From: Verrucomicrobiota bacterium
Lineage (GTDB): Bacteria > Verrucomicrobiota > Verrucomicrobiia > Opitutales > UBA2995
Assembly: GCA_027297085.1 (NCBI GenBank)
Contig: JAPUIL010000487.1
Span: 1 to 5,467, forward strand
DNA length: 5,467 nucleotides
Direction: 5' to 3'
Shown: positions 1-5,467 of the stretch, in pieces
How the letters are laid out: every line of letters starts with the position of its first letter
Position numbering within the stretch: position 1 is the stretch's first letter
Made by a program: the position numbers and the translations under genes
The notes under the pieces: generated by a model
The model's input: only the letters and a program-made list of their open reading frames with translations
The model's database searches: none
What the model was told of the DNA's origin: nothing

Positions 1-284
1 TCGACACCATTTGCGGAGCAACCAAGGAGCGGCAAACAGGAGTGGTAGACCTGGCTGAACAAGGTGCCGAAGCTATTGTGGTCATCGGCGGTAAACACTC
101 GGCCAACACCCGGAAACTCGCCTTACTTGCCAAACAACAAAAGCTGCCATCCTACCACATCGAAACCTGGAATGATCTGGACTTGGAGGAAATAAGAAAA
201 TTCCAGACGGTCGGTGTTACGGCAGGTGCGTCTACTCCGGATTTCATTATCGACGAGGTTTGCCGGAAATTGGAAACCGTGTAG
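1..284 (+). CDS. ispH: 4-hydroxy-3-methylbut-2-enyl diphosphate reductase (IspH), C-terminal part
   Basis: The gene is truncated at the left edge; the first full codon is at base 3 and about 93 codons to a TAG stop are visible. IspH is a cytoplasmic [4Fe-4S] enzyme that reductively removes the hydroxyl of HMBPP to give IPP and DMAPP, the last step of the MEP isoprenoid pathway. The visible end starts with DTICGATKERQ, matching the family's C-x-A-T-x-x-R-Q segment, whose Cys is the third iron-sulfur ligand (Cys197 in E. coli). It continues with VVIGGKHSANT, the substrate diphosphate-binding loop, and GVTAGASTPDFIIDEV, the diagnostic TAGAS(T/A)P motif with the last conserved Ser. It ends soon after that motif, without the longer tail of E. 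coli IspH. The loop reads KHSAN where E. coli has KNSSN, so Ser225 and Asn227 equivalents are kept and the middle Ser is Ala. The next gene converges from the opposite strand. The identity is secure; the N-terminal two thirds is unseen. Confidence 0.96.
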   Translation, partial: DTICGATKERQTGVVDLAEQGAEAIVVIGGKHSANTRKLALLAKQQKLPSYHIETWNDLDLEEIRKFQTVGVTAGASTPDFIIDEVCRKLETV

Positions 285-288
285 TTGC

Positions 289-318
289 AAAAAAATCGAA
301 CCCGTAGCGATTACCGGG
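289..318 (-). terminator. Candidate Rho-independent terminator for the minus-strand operon
   Basis: On the minus strand, downstream of the rdgB stop, CCCGGTA (plus 312-318) can pair with TACGGG (plus 301-306). This gives six base pairs with one bulged G and a 5-nt loop. A TTCGA spacer and seven consecutive T residues (plus 289-295) follow. The U-tract is good, but the stem is short and sits 5 nt away from it, so this is a weak candidate. It lies about 80 bp past the rdgB stop and just beyond the ispH stop. The rest of the 285-398 gap holds only small imperfect hairpins, for example GTCT/AGAC at 323-336, with no adjacent T-run, and I find no clear ispH terminator. Confidence 0.3.
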
Positions 319-398
319 GGAGGTCTTGGCGTAGACGGGTCCTCGCAAAGCCCAAGGTACAGCCTTTGATGAACGACCGATTGTTAGTTGGGACCGTT

Positions 399-1004
399 TT
401 ATAGCTTTTCTCTCAACCAACCAACCAGCTGCTGCAGTGCAGTCGCACGGTGGCTGATTTTAGATTTAACCTCCCAACCCAGTTCGCCAAAAGTTTGATC
501 GTATCCCTCAGGAATAAAAGCCGGGTCGTACCCAAACCCATTGTCTCCTCGAGCTTCAGGTATCAATCGCCCCCGGCAAATGCCGTTAAAAGAAACACGC
601 TGGCCCTGATTATTCATCAACACCAAGCTACATGTAAATTGGCCGCCACGGTTATCTTCCGCTAGCTGCGAAATCAAAATTATGAGCTTGGCCAGATTGG
701 CCTCATCCGTGGTATCTTCACCTGCAAACCGGGACGAATAGATTCCAGGTGCGCCGTCCAATGCTTCCACTTCCAGACCACTGTCATCGGCCAAAGCGTA
801 ATTACCTTCACCTACACGCTTTGCCAGGGCGCTTACTTTGAGTGTGGCATTGCCTTCAAAGCTGCTTTCAGTCTCTTCAACTTCCGGCATGCCGCCTATG
901 TCTTTGGCACTTCTTACACTCACCGGCAGCTTTTCCCGTTCGAACATGGCGGACAGTTCTTCTACTTTGTGGGCATTATTCGTCGCTAAATAAATAACTG
1001 TCAT
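399..1004 (-). CDS. rdgB: dITP/XTP pyrophosphatase (RdgB/HAM1 family)
   Basis: This 201-residue protein has the usual family length of about 195-205. It hydrolyses non-canonical purine nucleoside triphosphates (ITP, dITP, XTP) to monophosphates plus pyrophosphate, keeping deaminated purines out of DNA and RNA; it acts in the cytoplasm. Family motifs appear in order: the substrate-binding ATNNAHK at residues 7-13, a conserved E-x-x-x-S-F-x-x-N-A segment at 45-53, LADDSGLEV at 71-79 with the catalytic Asp pair at 73-74, GAPGIYSSRFAGED at 84-97, GDNGFGYDPAF at 153-163, and SHR at 184-186 near the end. It is the last gene of a three-gene operon. Its ATG overlaps the TGA of ribD in an ATGA junction (1001-1004), implying translational coupling, and no strong Shine-Dalgarno is needed or seen. 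The stop is TAA. No catalytic residue is missing. Confidence 0.96.
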   Translation of the reverse strand: MTVIYLATNNAHKVEELSAMFEREKLPVSVRSAKDIGGMPEVEETESSFEGNATLKVSALAKRVGEGNYALADDSGLEVEALDGAPGIYSSRFAGEDTTDEANLAKLIILISQLAEDNRGGQFTCSLVLMNNQGQRVSFNGICRGRLIPEARGDNGFGYDPAFIPEGYDQTFGELGWEVKSKISHRATALQQLVGWLREKL

Positions 1005-2107
1005 GCATCCACATAGTTTACGAATCCCCGCATCAATTGGTCGTCACCGAGAATCGCATGGTGGACCTGAGACAAAGAATAGGCATTTTCCATACGTGGC
1101 ACTTCCTGCCCGGTGACAAAAGTCTGAGCCTCTTCGTCCGCGAGAAATCTAGGAGCGCGATACGCAAAAAGATAATCAAGTTGCTTTTGAGCCAACAACC
1201 CACTCATCAGCCCCGCACCGCCTTCGAAAAAGACGCCAGTGATACCTTCCTTAATACACCGTGCCTTAAATTCAGCCCAAAATTTCTGAGCATCGGAAGG
1301 CATGCGCCAGACCTCTATGCCCTGCTTCTCAAAAGCCTGAACCCCATCCGCTCCTTCTACTGTAACCACAATACTTCGGTCACGATGATCGTCTATATAC
1401 ACTTGGTAGTGGTCTAAGCCATCAGCCGTTCTCAAACTACGGTCGAAGATAAATCGTCTGGGACAAAAATCAGAATCTTCCATCCGGCTCGTAAGCCTGG
1501 GATCATCCGCCAACACCGTGCCAGATCCAACAGCGATTGCCGGGAATAAGCGCCTCCATTGCATTACGTCGGCCCGAGCCGTTTCGCCAGTGATCCACTT
1601 TGATTTCCCAGCTCGAGTTGCCACCTTTCCATCAAGAGTAGTAGCGGTCTTGCCTGCCAAAAAAGGTGTAGCTGTTTTTGCTACATGGTTGAATATCAAG
1701 TTTAAATCCTCACAGGCCTCAGCTAGTATTCCGACTGAAGTTTCTACCCCAGCTGCCCGAAGAATTTCCACTCCTCGACCTTGATGCCGTGTATCCGGAT
1801 CGATGGTTCCTATAACCACTTTTCGAAGGCCACTATCCAGAATCGCCTGGCTACAGGGCCCAGTCTTACCAGTACTACTGCAAGGTTCCAAAGTCACATA
1901 TAGTACAGCGTCGGTTGACGGTTTGCGGCCTAGGTTATTCAAAGCATTTATCTCCGCGTGTGGTTCTCCACTTTTCGCGTGAAACCCTCTACTCACCACT
2001 TTCTCCGATTCCACAATAACAGCTCCGACCATAGGGTTAGGATGAGTCGTGCCCCACCCTCGCCTGGCTTCTTCCAGTGCTTCTTCCATGAATCGAACAT
2101 CTGTCAT
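1001..2107 (-). CDS. ribD: Bifunctional riboflavin biosynthesis deaminase/reductase RibD
   Basis: This 368-residue protein has the normal length for the fused enzyme. The N-terminal deaminase converts diaminohydroxyphosphoribosylaminopyrimidine to aminouracil phosphate, and the C-terminal reductase reduces its ribose with NADPH; these are the second and third steps of riboflavin synthesis. The deaminase (about residues 1-145) shows THPNPMVGAV (21-30), PHAE (49-52) with zinc ligand His50 and catalytic Glu52, and LEPC...GPC with zinc ligands Cys76 and Cys85. The reductase (about 148-368) shows AGKTATTLDGKVAT (151-164), SKWITG (169-174), AVGSGTVLADDPRLTSR (192-208) and FEGGAGLMSGLL (294-305). 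The zinc motif reads PCSSTGKTGPC; most homologues have PCSHxGKTPPC, so a substrate-proximal His is Ser. The start ATG lies 2 bp after the stop of the upstream hydrolase gene and the TGA overlaps rdgB, so this is the middle cistron of an operon. No other rib gene and no FMN riboswitch are in the window. Confidence 0.96.
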   Translation of the reverse strand: MTDVRFMEEALEEARRGWGTTHPNPMVGAVIVESEKVVSRGFHAKSGEPHAEINALNNLGRKPSTDAVLYVTLEPCSSTGKTGPCSQAILDSGLRKVVIGTIDPDTRHQGRGVEILRAAGVETSVGILAEACEDLNLIFNHVAKTATPFLAGKTATTLDGKVATRAGKSKWITGETARADVMQWRRLFPAIAVGSGTVLADDPRLTSRMEDSDFCPRRFIFDRSLRTADGLDHYQVYIDDHRDRSIVVTVEGADGVQAFEKQGIEVWRMPSDAQKFWAEFKARCIKEGITGVFFEGGAGLMSGLLAQKQLDYLFAYRAPRFLADEEAQTFVTGQEVPRMENAYSLSQVHHAILGDDQLMRGFVNYVDA

Positions 2108-2109
2108 GC

Positions 2110-2751
2110 CTAGCCGGATACAAAAGGGTTAGTAGCTTTTTCCTTCTGAACCGAGGTTACAGGCCCATGACCTGAAAGCAGTTGTGTCTCATCCGGCAGC
2201 GTGTAAATCTGAGTCCGGATCGAGTTTTCCAACACGGCCCAATCTCCTCCAGGCAAGTCAACTCGCCCCACGCTGCCGGAAAAAATGGCGTCTCCAACAA
2301 TTGCCAGCTTCAGCTCAGCAAAATGGAAAAGTACATTGCCCGGACAATGGCCGCACACATGCCGCACATCCACCGAATGTCCGAGAATCTCTAGCGGCTC
2401 ACCAACAGCCAGCCAGTGGTCAATCTTTACAGACCGCAAATCCATGTCGCCAAACAGGAAGGGCTTTTGAACTGCTTCTTCCTCAAAAAGAGCTTGGTCA
2501 TCACGGTGTCCGTAAACCGGCACACCGGCCTCAGCAAATTTCCAAGCGTCCAGAATGTGATCGTAATGGCCATGAGTAAGATAAAGTGCTTCTAGTTCAA
2601 ACGGAGGTTCCTCTCGCACTTGTTGCACAAAATCGAAGGCTCCCTCAGGGGCATCGAATACCACGGCCTTCCCAAGGTCCTCTTCAAAAAACAGATAGGT
2701 ATTCGTGGCTGCGACGCCCAACTCCTGGCTGAAAATCTTCATCACTGCCAC
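2110..2751 (-). CDS. Metallo-beta-lactamase-fold hydrolase, glyoxalase II-like
   Basis: This is a 213-residue single-domain MBL-fold protein of the short glyoxalase II-like type (similar in size to E. coli YcbL). All seven expected metal ligands are visible: THGHYDH gives His60, His62, Asp64 and His65; HCPG gives His135; VGDAIF gives Asp154; and SGHGP gives His195. SGSVGRVDLPGGD (158-170) and the ending HGPVTSVQKEKATNPF (195-210) are typical of this subgroup, which usually acts on thioesters such as S-lactoylglutathione. The true substrate cannot be read from sequence, and a short protein without the full glutathione-binding C-terminal domain may use another thiol. The start chosen is GTG at 2749-2751, because AGGGG (minus strand, plus 2760-2764) lies 8 nt upstream. 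An in-frame ATG at 2740-2742 would give the more family-typical MKIFSQELG. It is the first gene of the operon with ribD and rdgB, ending 2 bp before ribD. No signal peptide is seen, so it is probably cytoplasmic. Confidence 0.9.
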   Translation of the reverse strand: MAVMKIFSQELGVAATNTYLFFEEDLGKAVVFDAPEGAFDFVQQVREEPPFELEALYLTHGHYDHILDAWKFAEAGVPVYGHRDDQALFEEEAVQKPFLFGDMDLRSVKIDHWLAVGEPLEILGHSVDVRHVCGHCPGNVLFHFAELKLAIVGDAIFSGSVGRVDLPGGDWAVLENSIRTQIYTLPDETQLLSGHGPVTSVQKEKATNPFVSG

Positions 2752-2799
2752 TTTGAAGACCCCTAGTGCCGAATCAATTGAAAAGCAGCTTGTCTGAAC

Positions 2800-2829
2800 G
2801 CCTGGATTTCTCCGGTGAGAAATTCAGGC
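2800..2829. repeat. Near-perfect 13-bp inverted repeat in divergent intergenic region
   Basis: The left arm GCCTGGATTTCTC (2800-2812) and right arm GAGAAATTCAGGC (2817-2829) are complementary at 12 of 13 positions around a CGGT centre. In plus-strand RNA the single mismatch becomes a G-U pair, so the stem is continuous; on the minus strand it is an A-C mismatch. No T-run follows on either side, so it is not an intrinsic terminator. It sits 48 bp upstream of the hydrolase start and 66 bp upstream of leuB. That fits either an operator for a dimeric regulator serving both directions or a leader hairpin in leuB mRNA. The remaining 2752-2895 sequence shows no convincing sigma-70 promoter, and leuB has no clear Shine-Dalgarno. 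The repeat is seen directly; its function is not known. Confidence 0.75.
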
Positions 2830-2895
2830 AAATTACTTGATTTCGGTTTGGGAACTTGAGAGGGTCGCTGGCTTTTTTAAGACGTTGTTTATCAA

Positions 2896-3996
2896 ATGAG
2901 TACTCTAAAATTTGCCGTATTACCCGGCGACGGTATTGGACCGGAGGTCATGCAAGTCGCTTTAAATGTGCTGAACGTGGTGGCGGAAAAACACCAGCTC
3001 CAGTTGGATTTTCAGCAGGCCGACGTGGGAGGCATCGCCATCGACAATCATGGACAAGCGCTCCCCAATTCGACTCTCGAAGTTTGCCGGGAAGCGGATG
3101 CAATTTTGTTTGGTTCAGTGGGTGGTCCAAAATGGGAATCGCTTCCCCCGAAAGAACAACCCGAGCGGGCTGCTCTGCTTCCCTTGCGTAAGGCGTTTTC
3201 TCTTTACGCTAATATCCGTCCGGGACTGCTTTATCCTGAGCTGACCGAGGCATCACCCTTGAAGACTGATCGAATTCCCAACGGTATCGATATTGTCTGC
3301 ATCCGCGAACTTACCGGAGGTATCTATTTCGGTCAACCCAAGGAAACCACCTCGCTCGATGACGGCGACATTCAAGCCGTCGACACCATGGTCTATAAAA
3401 AATCCGAAATCGAACGCATAGCCGACGTGGCGATCGCCACCGCCCGTTCCCGTGGCAAACGTCTCTGCTCAGTCGATAAGGCTAACGTACTGGAGACATC
3501 CGTGCTGTGGAGAAAGACCGTTTCAGAATATATCGCCGAAAAAGCACCCGAACTTGAGCTTTCCCACATGTATGTGGATAACGCTGCCATGCAGCTCGTA
3601 CGTGATCCGAACCAATTTGACGTGCTCTTCACCGAAAACATGTTTGGAGACATCCTCTCCGACGAAATGGCTGTTATCTGCGGATCCCTCGGCATGTTGG
3701 CCTCCGCCAGCCTGGGTGCCGGAGAGAATTCTCTGGGCCATCCCTTTGGCCTCTTTGAACCCGCAGGCGGAACTGCTCCCGATATCGCTGGTAAAAACCT
3801 CGCCAATCCTTCTGCGCAGATTCTCAGTGCAGCCATGATGTTGCGCTATAGTTTCGGCCTGGAAGAAGCGGCGGCACAAATCGAAAACGCCGTGGAAACT
3901 GCCGTAAAAGGTGGCACGCGTACCAGCGACATCGCATTCGGCAGGGACGCCGCTTCTACCACCGACATGGAAAAAGCGATTATCGCAGCTCTTTAA
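2896..3996 (+). CDS. leuB: 3-isopropylmalate dehydrogenase (LeuB)
   Basis: This 366-residue protein has the usual length. It oxidises 3-isopropylmalate with NAD+ and decarboxylates it to 2-oxoisocaproate (4-methyl-2-oxopentanoate) in leucine biosynthesis; it is a cytoplasmic homodimer. Visible motifs are [11 protein letters not shown] (8-18), [10 protein letters not shown] (71-80), the LeuB-specific [14 protein letters not shown] (97-110) with substrate arginines 98 and 108, [12 protein letters not shown] (135-146) with Arg137 and Tyr144, [12 protein letters not shown] (191-202) with catalytic Lys195, and YVDNAAMQL (226-234) with Asp228. GDILSDE (251-257) carries metal-binding Asp252 and Asp256. 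[18 protein letters not shown] (288-305) is the NAD-binding loop characteristic of LeuB rather than NADP-isocitrate dehydrogenase. The ATG start puts the standard N-terminus close to the GDGIGPE loop; no good Shine-Dalgarno precedes it. The gene diverges from the ribD operon and is followed after 108 bp by alaS; no leuA, leuC or leuD is present here. Confidence 0.97.
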   Translation: MSTLKFAVLPGDGIGPEVMQVALNVLNVVAEKHQLQLDFQQADVGGIAIDNHGQALPNSTLEVCREADAILFGSVGGPKWESLPPKEQPERAALLPLRKAFSLYANIRPGLLYPELTEASPLKTDRIPNGIDIVCIRELTGGIYFGQPKETTSLDDGDIQAVDTMVYKKSEIERIADVAIATARSRGKRLCSVDKANVLETSVLWRKTVSEYIAEKAPELELSHMYVDNAAMQLVRDPNQFDVLFTENMFGDILSDEMAVICGSLGMLASASLGAGENSLGHPFGLFEPAGGTAPDIAGKNLANPSAQILSAAMMLRYSFGLEEAAAQIENAVETAVKGGTRTSDIAFGRDAASTTDMEKAIIAAL

Positions 3997-4020
3997 AAAG
4001 ATTCTAAAGTTTCGTACAAT
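3992..4020 (+). promoter_or_regulatory. Possible sigma-70-type promoter for alaS
   Basis: TACAAT at 4015-4020 is one base from the -10 consensus TATAAT. TTTAAA at 3992-3997, overlapping the leuB stop codon, matches four of six bases of the -35 consensus TTGACA at a 17-bp spacing. Transcription would begin near 4027, giving an alaS leader of about 78 nt that contains the repeated CCTGAG elements. This is a pattern match only; in an AT-rich spacer it could be chance, and alaS could instead be transcribed from leuB. Confidence 0.3.
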
Positions 4021-4028
4021 GTTTCCTT

Positions 4029-4080
4029 AACCTGAGTTGCTGAAAATTATGTTGTCCTCTCAGGCTTTGTGAACCTGAGT
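4029..4080 (+). repeat. Direct repeat with alternative hairpins in the alaS leader
   Basis: AACCTGAGT occurs at 4029-4037 and again at 4072-4080. Between them CTCAGG (4059-4064) is the exact complement of the CCTGAG core in both copies. The central element can therefore pair with the upstream copy (22-nt loop) or the downstream copy (9-nt loop), but not both at once. No strong T-run follows either stem (only CTTTG or TCCTTTG), so a classical attenuator is not evident. The rest of the 3997-4104 spacer holds only the possible promoter and, at the alaS start, a small ATGG/CCAT inverted repeat. Confidence 0.55.
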
Positions 4081-4104
4081 CCTTTGCGGTCAATAATGGA
4101 TACC

Positions 4105-5467
4105 ATGACATCTTCAGAAATTCGCCAATCGTTCCTCGATTTTTTTAAATCCAAGGAACATGAGATTGTCCCCTCAGCTCCGCTTTTGCCGACGGCCCCA
4201 AACTTGCTGTTCACCAACGCCGGCATGAATCCCTTTGTGCCCTACTTCTTGGGCGAGCGCAACGCGGTCAATAAACGGGTCGCAGATACGCAGAAATGTA
4301 TTCGCGCCGGTGGCAAACACAACGACCTGGAGGATGTGGGCTTCGATACCTACCACCTGACATTTTTCGAAATGCTGGGAAACTGGTCATTTGGTGATTA
4401 TTTTAAGCTGGAGGCCATCGAATGGGCTTGGGAACTATTAACTGAAGTCTGGAAGTTTCCCAAGGAGCGCCTCTACGCCACTGTGTACGAACCTGGCAAA
4501 GACGAGCCAGCTAAGCTCGATCAAGAAACTTACGACCTCTGGAAAACCATCTTTGAAACCGCTGGCCTGGATCCAAAGGTTCACATCGTCATGGGTGGGA
4601 AAAAGGATAATTTCTGGATGATGGGCGATACCGGCCCCTGTGGCCCCTGCAGCGAGATCCATATGGACCTCACACCCAACGGTGACAGCAAAGGCAAATT
4701 GGTTAACAAAGACTCACCCCTTTGCATCGAAATCTGGAACCTGGTGTTTATTCAGTTCAATGCCACGCCTCTGGGTACTTTTGTTCCTCTTGCCCACAAA
4801 CATGTGGATACGGGCATGGGTTTCGAACGCGTTTGCGGAATCATGGGGACTACCAAGAACTTCACCGATTTCGGTACCATATCCTCAAATTACAATTGCG
4901 ATCTATTTCAGGATATTTTTGTTAACCTGACCAAACTTTCGAATAAAGCCTATCAGGCCACATTGCCGAAATCTCCGGATAAAATGTCTGAACAGGAAGC
5001 CACCGATGTGGCTTTCCGAGTCATCGCTGACCACGTACGTACCTTATCTTGTTCAATCGCCGACGGCATTTTACCTGGCAATGAAGGTCGCAACTACGTG
5101 CTGCGCCGCATCCTTCGTCGCGCCATCATGTTTGGCAACCAACTGGGCCTGCGTTCGGGTTTCTTTGAGAAGCTGGTTACGCCGGTTGTTGAAAAACTCG
5201 GGAGTATCTATCCGGAGCTCGTCGACCAAAAAAAAGTTATTGAAAAGGTGATACGGTCGGAGGAAGAAGCGTTCGGAAAAACGCTTGATCGTGGCTTGGC
5301 CTTATTCGACCGCGTTACCCGGGACGGCTCAAAAATAATCTCAGGCAAAGCCGCTTTCACCCTTTACGATACCTACGGTTTTCCGCTCGACCTGACCCAA
5401 CTAATTGCACGTGAGCGTGGATTAACAGTAGAAACGGACGAGTTTGACAAGGCAATGATGGAGCAAC
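4105..5467 (+). CDS. alaS: Alanyl-tRNA synthetase (AlaRS), N-terminal part
   Basis: An uninterrupted frame from 4105 to the right edge encodes 454 residues of a protein normally about 870-900 long. AlaRS activates alanine with ATP and charges tRNA-Ala in the cytoplasm. Class II features are visible: motif 1 in EIRQSFLDFFKSKEH (5-19), LLFTNAGMNPFVPYFLG (34-50), VADTQKCIRAGGKHNDLEDVG (59-79), motif 2 in FFEMLGNWSFGDYF (87-100), NFWMMGDTGPCGPCSE (169-184) and motif 3 GMGFER (237-242). The tRNA-recognition region follows with VIADHVR (306-312), IADGILPGNEGRNYVLRRILRRA (318-340) and the conserved YDTYGFPLDL near 422-431. The editing domain with its HxxxH zinc site and the C-Ala domain lie beyond the window. 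I chose ATG 4105 (MTSSEIRQ) because family members start there; an in-frame ATG at 4096 would add MDT, and neither has a strong Shine-Dalgarno. An extra stretch around TKNFTDFGTI (251-260) precedes SNY. Confidence 0.97.
   Translation, partial: MTSSEIRQSFLDFFKSKEHEIVPSAPLLPTAPNLLFTNAGMNPFVPYFLGERNAVNKRVADTQKCIRAGGKHNDLEDVGFDTYHLTFFEMLGNWSFGDYFKLEAIEWAWELLTEVWKFPKERLYATVYEPGKDEPAKLDQETYDLWKTIFETAGLDPKVHIVMGGKKDNFWMMGDTGPCGPCSEIHMDLTPNGDSKGKLVNKDSPLCIEIWNLVFIQFNATPLGTFVPLAHKHVDTGMGFERVCGIMGTTKNFTDFGTISSNYNCDLFQDIFVNLTKLSNKAYQATLPKSPDKMSEQEATDVAFRVIADHVRTLSCSIADGILPGNEGRNYVLRRILRRAIMFGNQLGLRSGFFEKLVTPVVEKLGSIYPELVDQKKVIEKVIRSEEEAFGKTLDRGLALFDRVTRDGSKIISGKAAFTLYDTYGFPLDLTQLIARERGLTVETDEFDKAMMEQ

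Noticed and set aside
294..303. tRNA-like T-loop sequence GGTTCGATT on the minus strand
   Set aside because: No T-stem complement, anticodon arm or acceptor pairing can be found around it, and it runs straight into seven T residues; no tRNA fits.
323..342. Small GTCT/AGAC hairpin after ispH as its terminator
   Set aside because: The stem is only 4 bp with an imperfect extension, and no T-run follows on the plus strand.
1037..1417. 126-codon plus-strand open frame antisense to ribD
   Set aside because: It lies wholly opposite a RibD frame with intact family motifs; the translation has no recognisable domain and no upstream ribosome site.
999..2112. Shared GCATGACAG at the ribD and rdgB starts
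   Set aside because: A 9-bp match is explained by both proteins beginning Met-Thr with similar next codons; no evidence of a functional repeat.
2184..2579. 131-codon plus-strand open frame antisense to the hydrolase gene
   Set aside because: The opposite strand encodes all MBL metal ligands; this frame has low-complexity, unfamiliar composition and is best explained as a shadow.
2856..2898. Possible leucine leader peptide ahead of leuB
   Set aside because: The frame from TTG 2856 has only scattered Leu codons, no run of them, no stop before leuB and no attenuator-type terminator.
3393..3838. Overlapping open frames on both strands inside leuB (147 and 128 codons)
   Set aside because: Both are covered by the well-conserved LeuB frame and show no domain or start signal of their own.
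4640..5251. Several open frames within alaS in other frames
   Set aside because: The AlaRS frame is continuous and conserved across the whole stretch; these are shadows.

Overview
The window reads as ordinary chromosomal housekeeping DNA from a Gram-negative-type bacterium of roughly balanced base composition. My best guess is the Verrucomicrobiota, class Opitutae or a close relative. That guess rests on the remembered look of AlaRS (the start MTSSEIRQSFLDFFKSKEH and the TKNFTDF stretch before SNY) and on the weak Shine-Dalgarno signals. It is an inference, not a database result. I see no insertion sequence, phage gene, CRISPR array, tRNA or rRNA.

Layout, left to right. Positions 1-284 (+) hold the last ~93 codons of ispH, the final enzyme of the MEP isoprenoid pathway. 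Positions 285-398 are a short convergent gap with one weak candidate terminator for the minus-strand operon. Positions 399-2751 (-) hold a tight three-gene operon, read right to left: a glyoxalase II-like metallo-beta-lactamase-fold hydrolase, ribD (riboflavin deaminase/reductase) and rdgB (ITP/XTP pyrophosphatase). The junctions are a 2-bp gap and a 4-bp ATGA overlap, so translation is probably coupled. Positions 2752-2895 are a divergent intergenic region containing a near-perfect 13-bp inverted repeat. Positions 2896-3996 (+) hold leuB (leucine biosynthesis). Positions 3997-4104 hold a possible promoter and a leader with a 9-bp direct repeat and competing hairpins. Positions 4105-5467 (+) hold the first 454 codons of alaS (alanyl-tRNA synthetase), which runs off the right edge.

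Functionally these are core metabolic and translation genes. The minus-strand operon joins one biosynthetic enzyme (RibD) to two enzymes whose families remove damaged or reactive metabolites (RdgB and the glyoxalase II-like hydrolase). leuB and alaS share a direction but are 108 bp apart, and alaS may have its own promoter. All complete genes keep their catalytic motifs and show no frameshift. I found no convincing undescribed system. The points most worth a second look are the two intergenic structured elements, the operon composition and a few motif substitutions.
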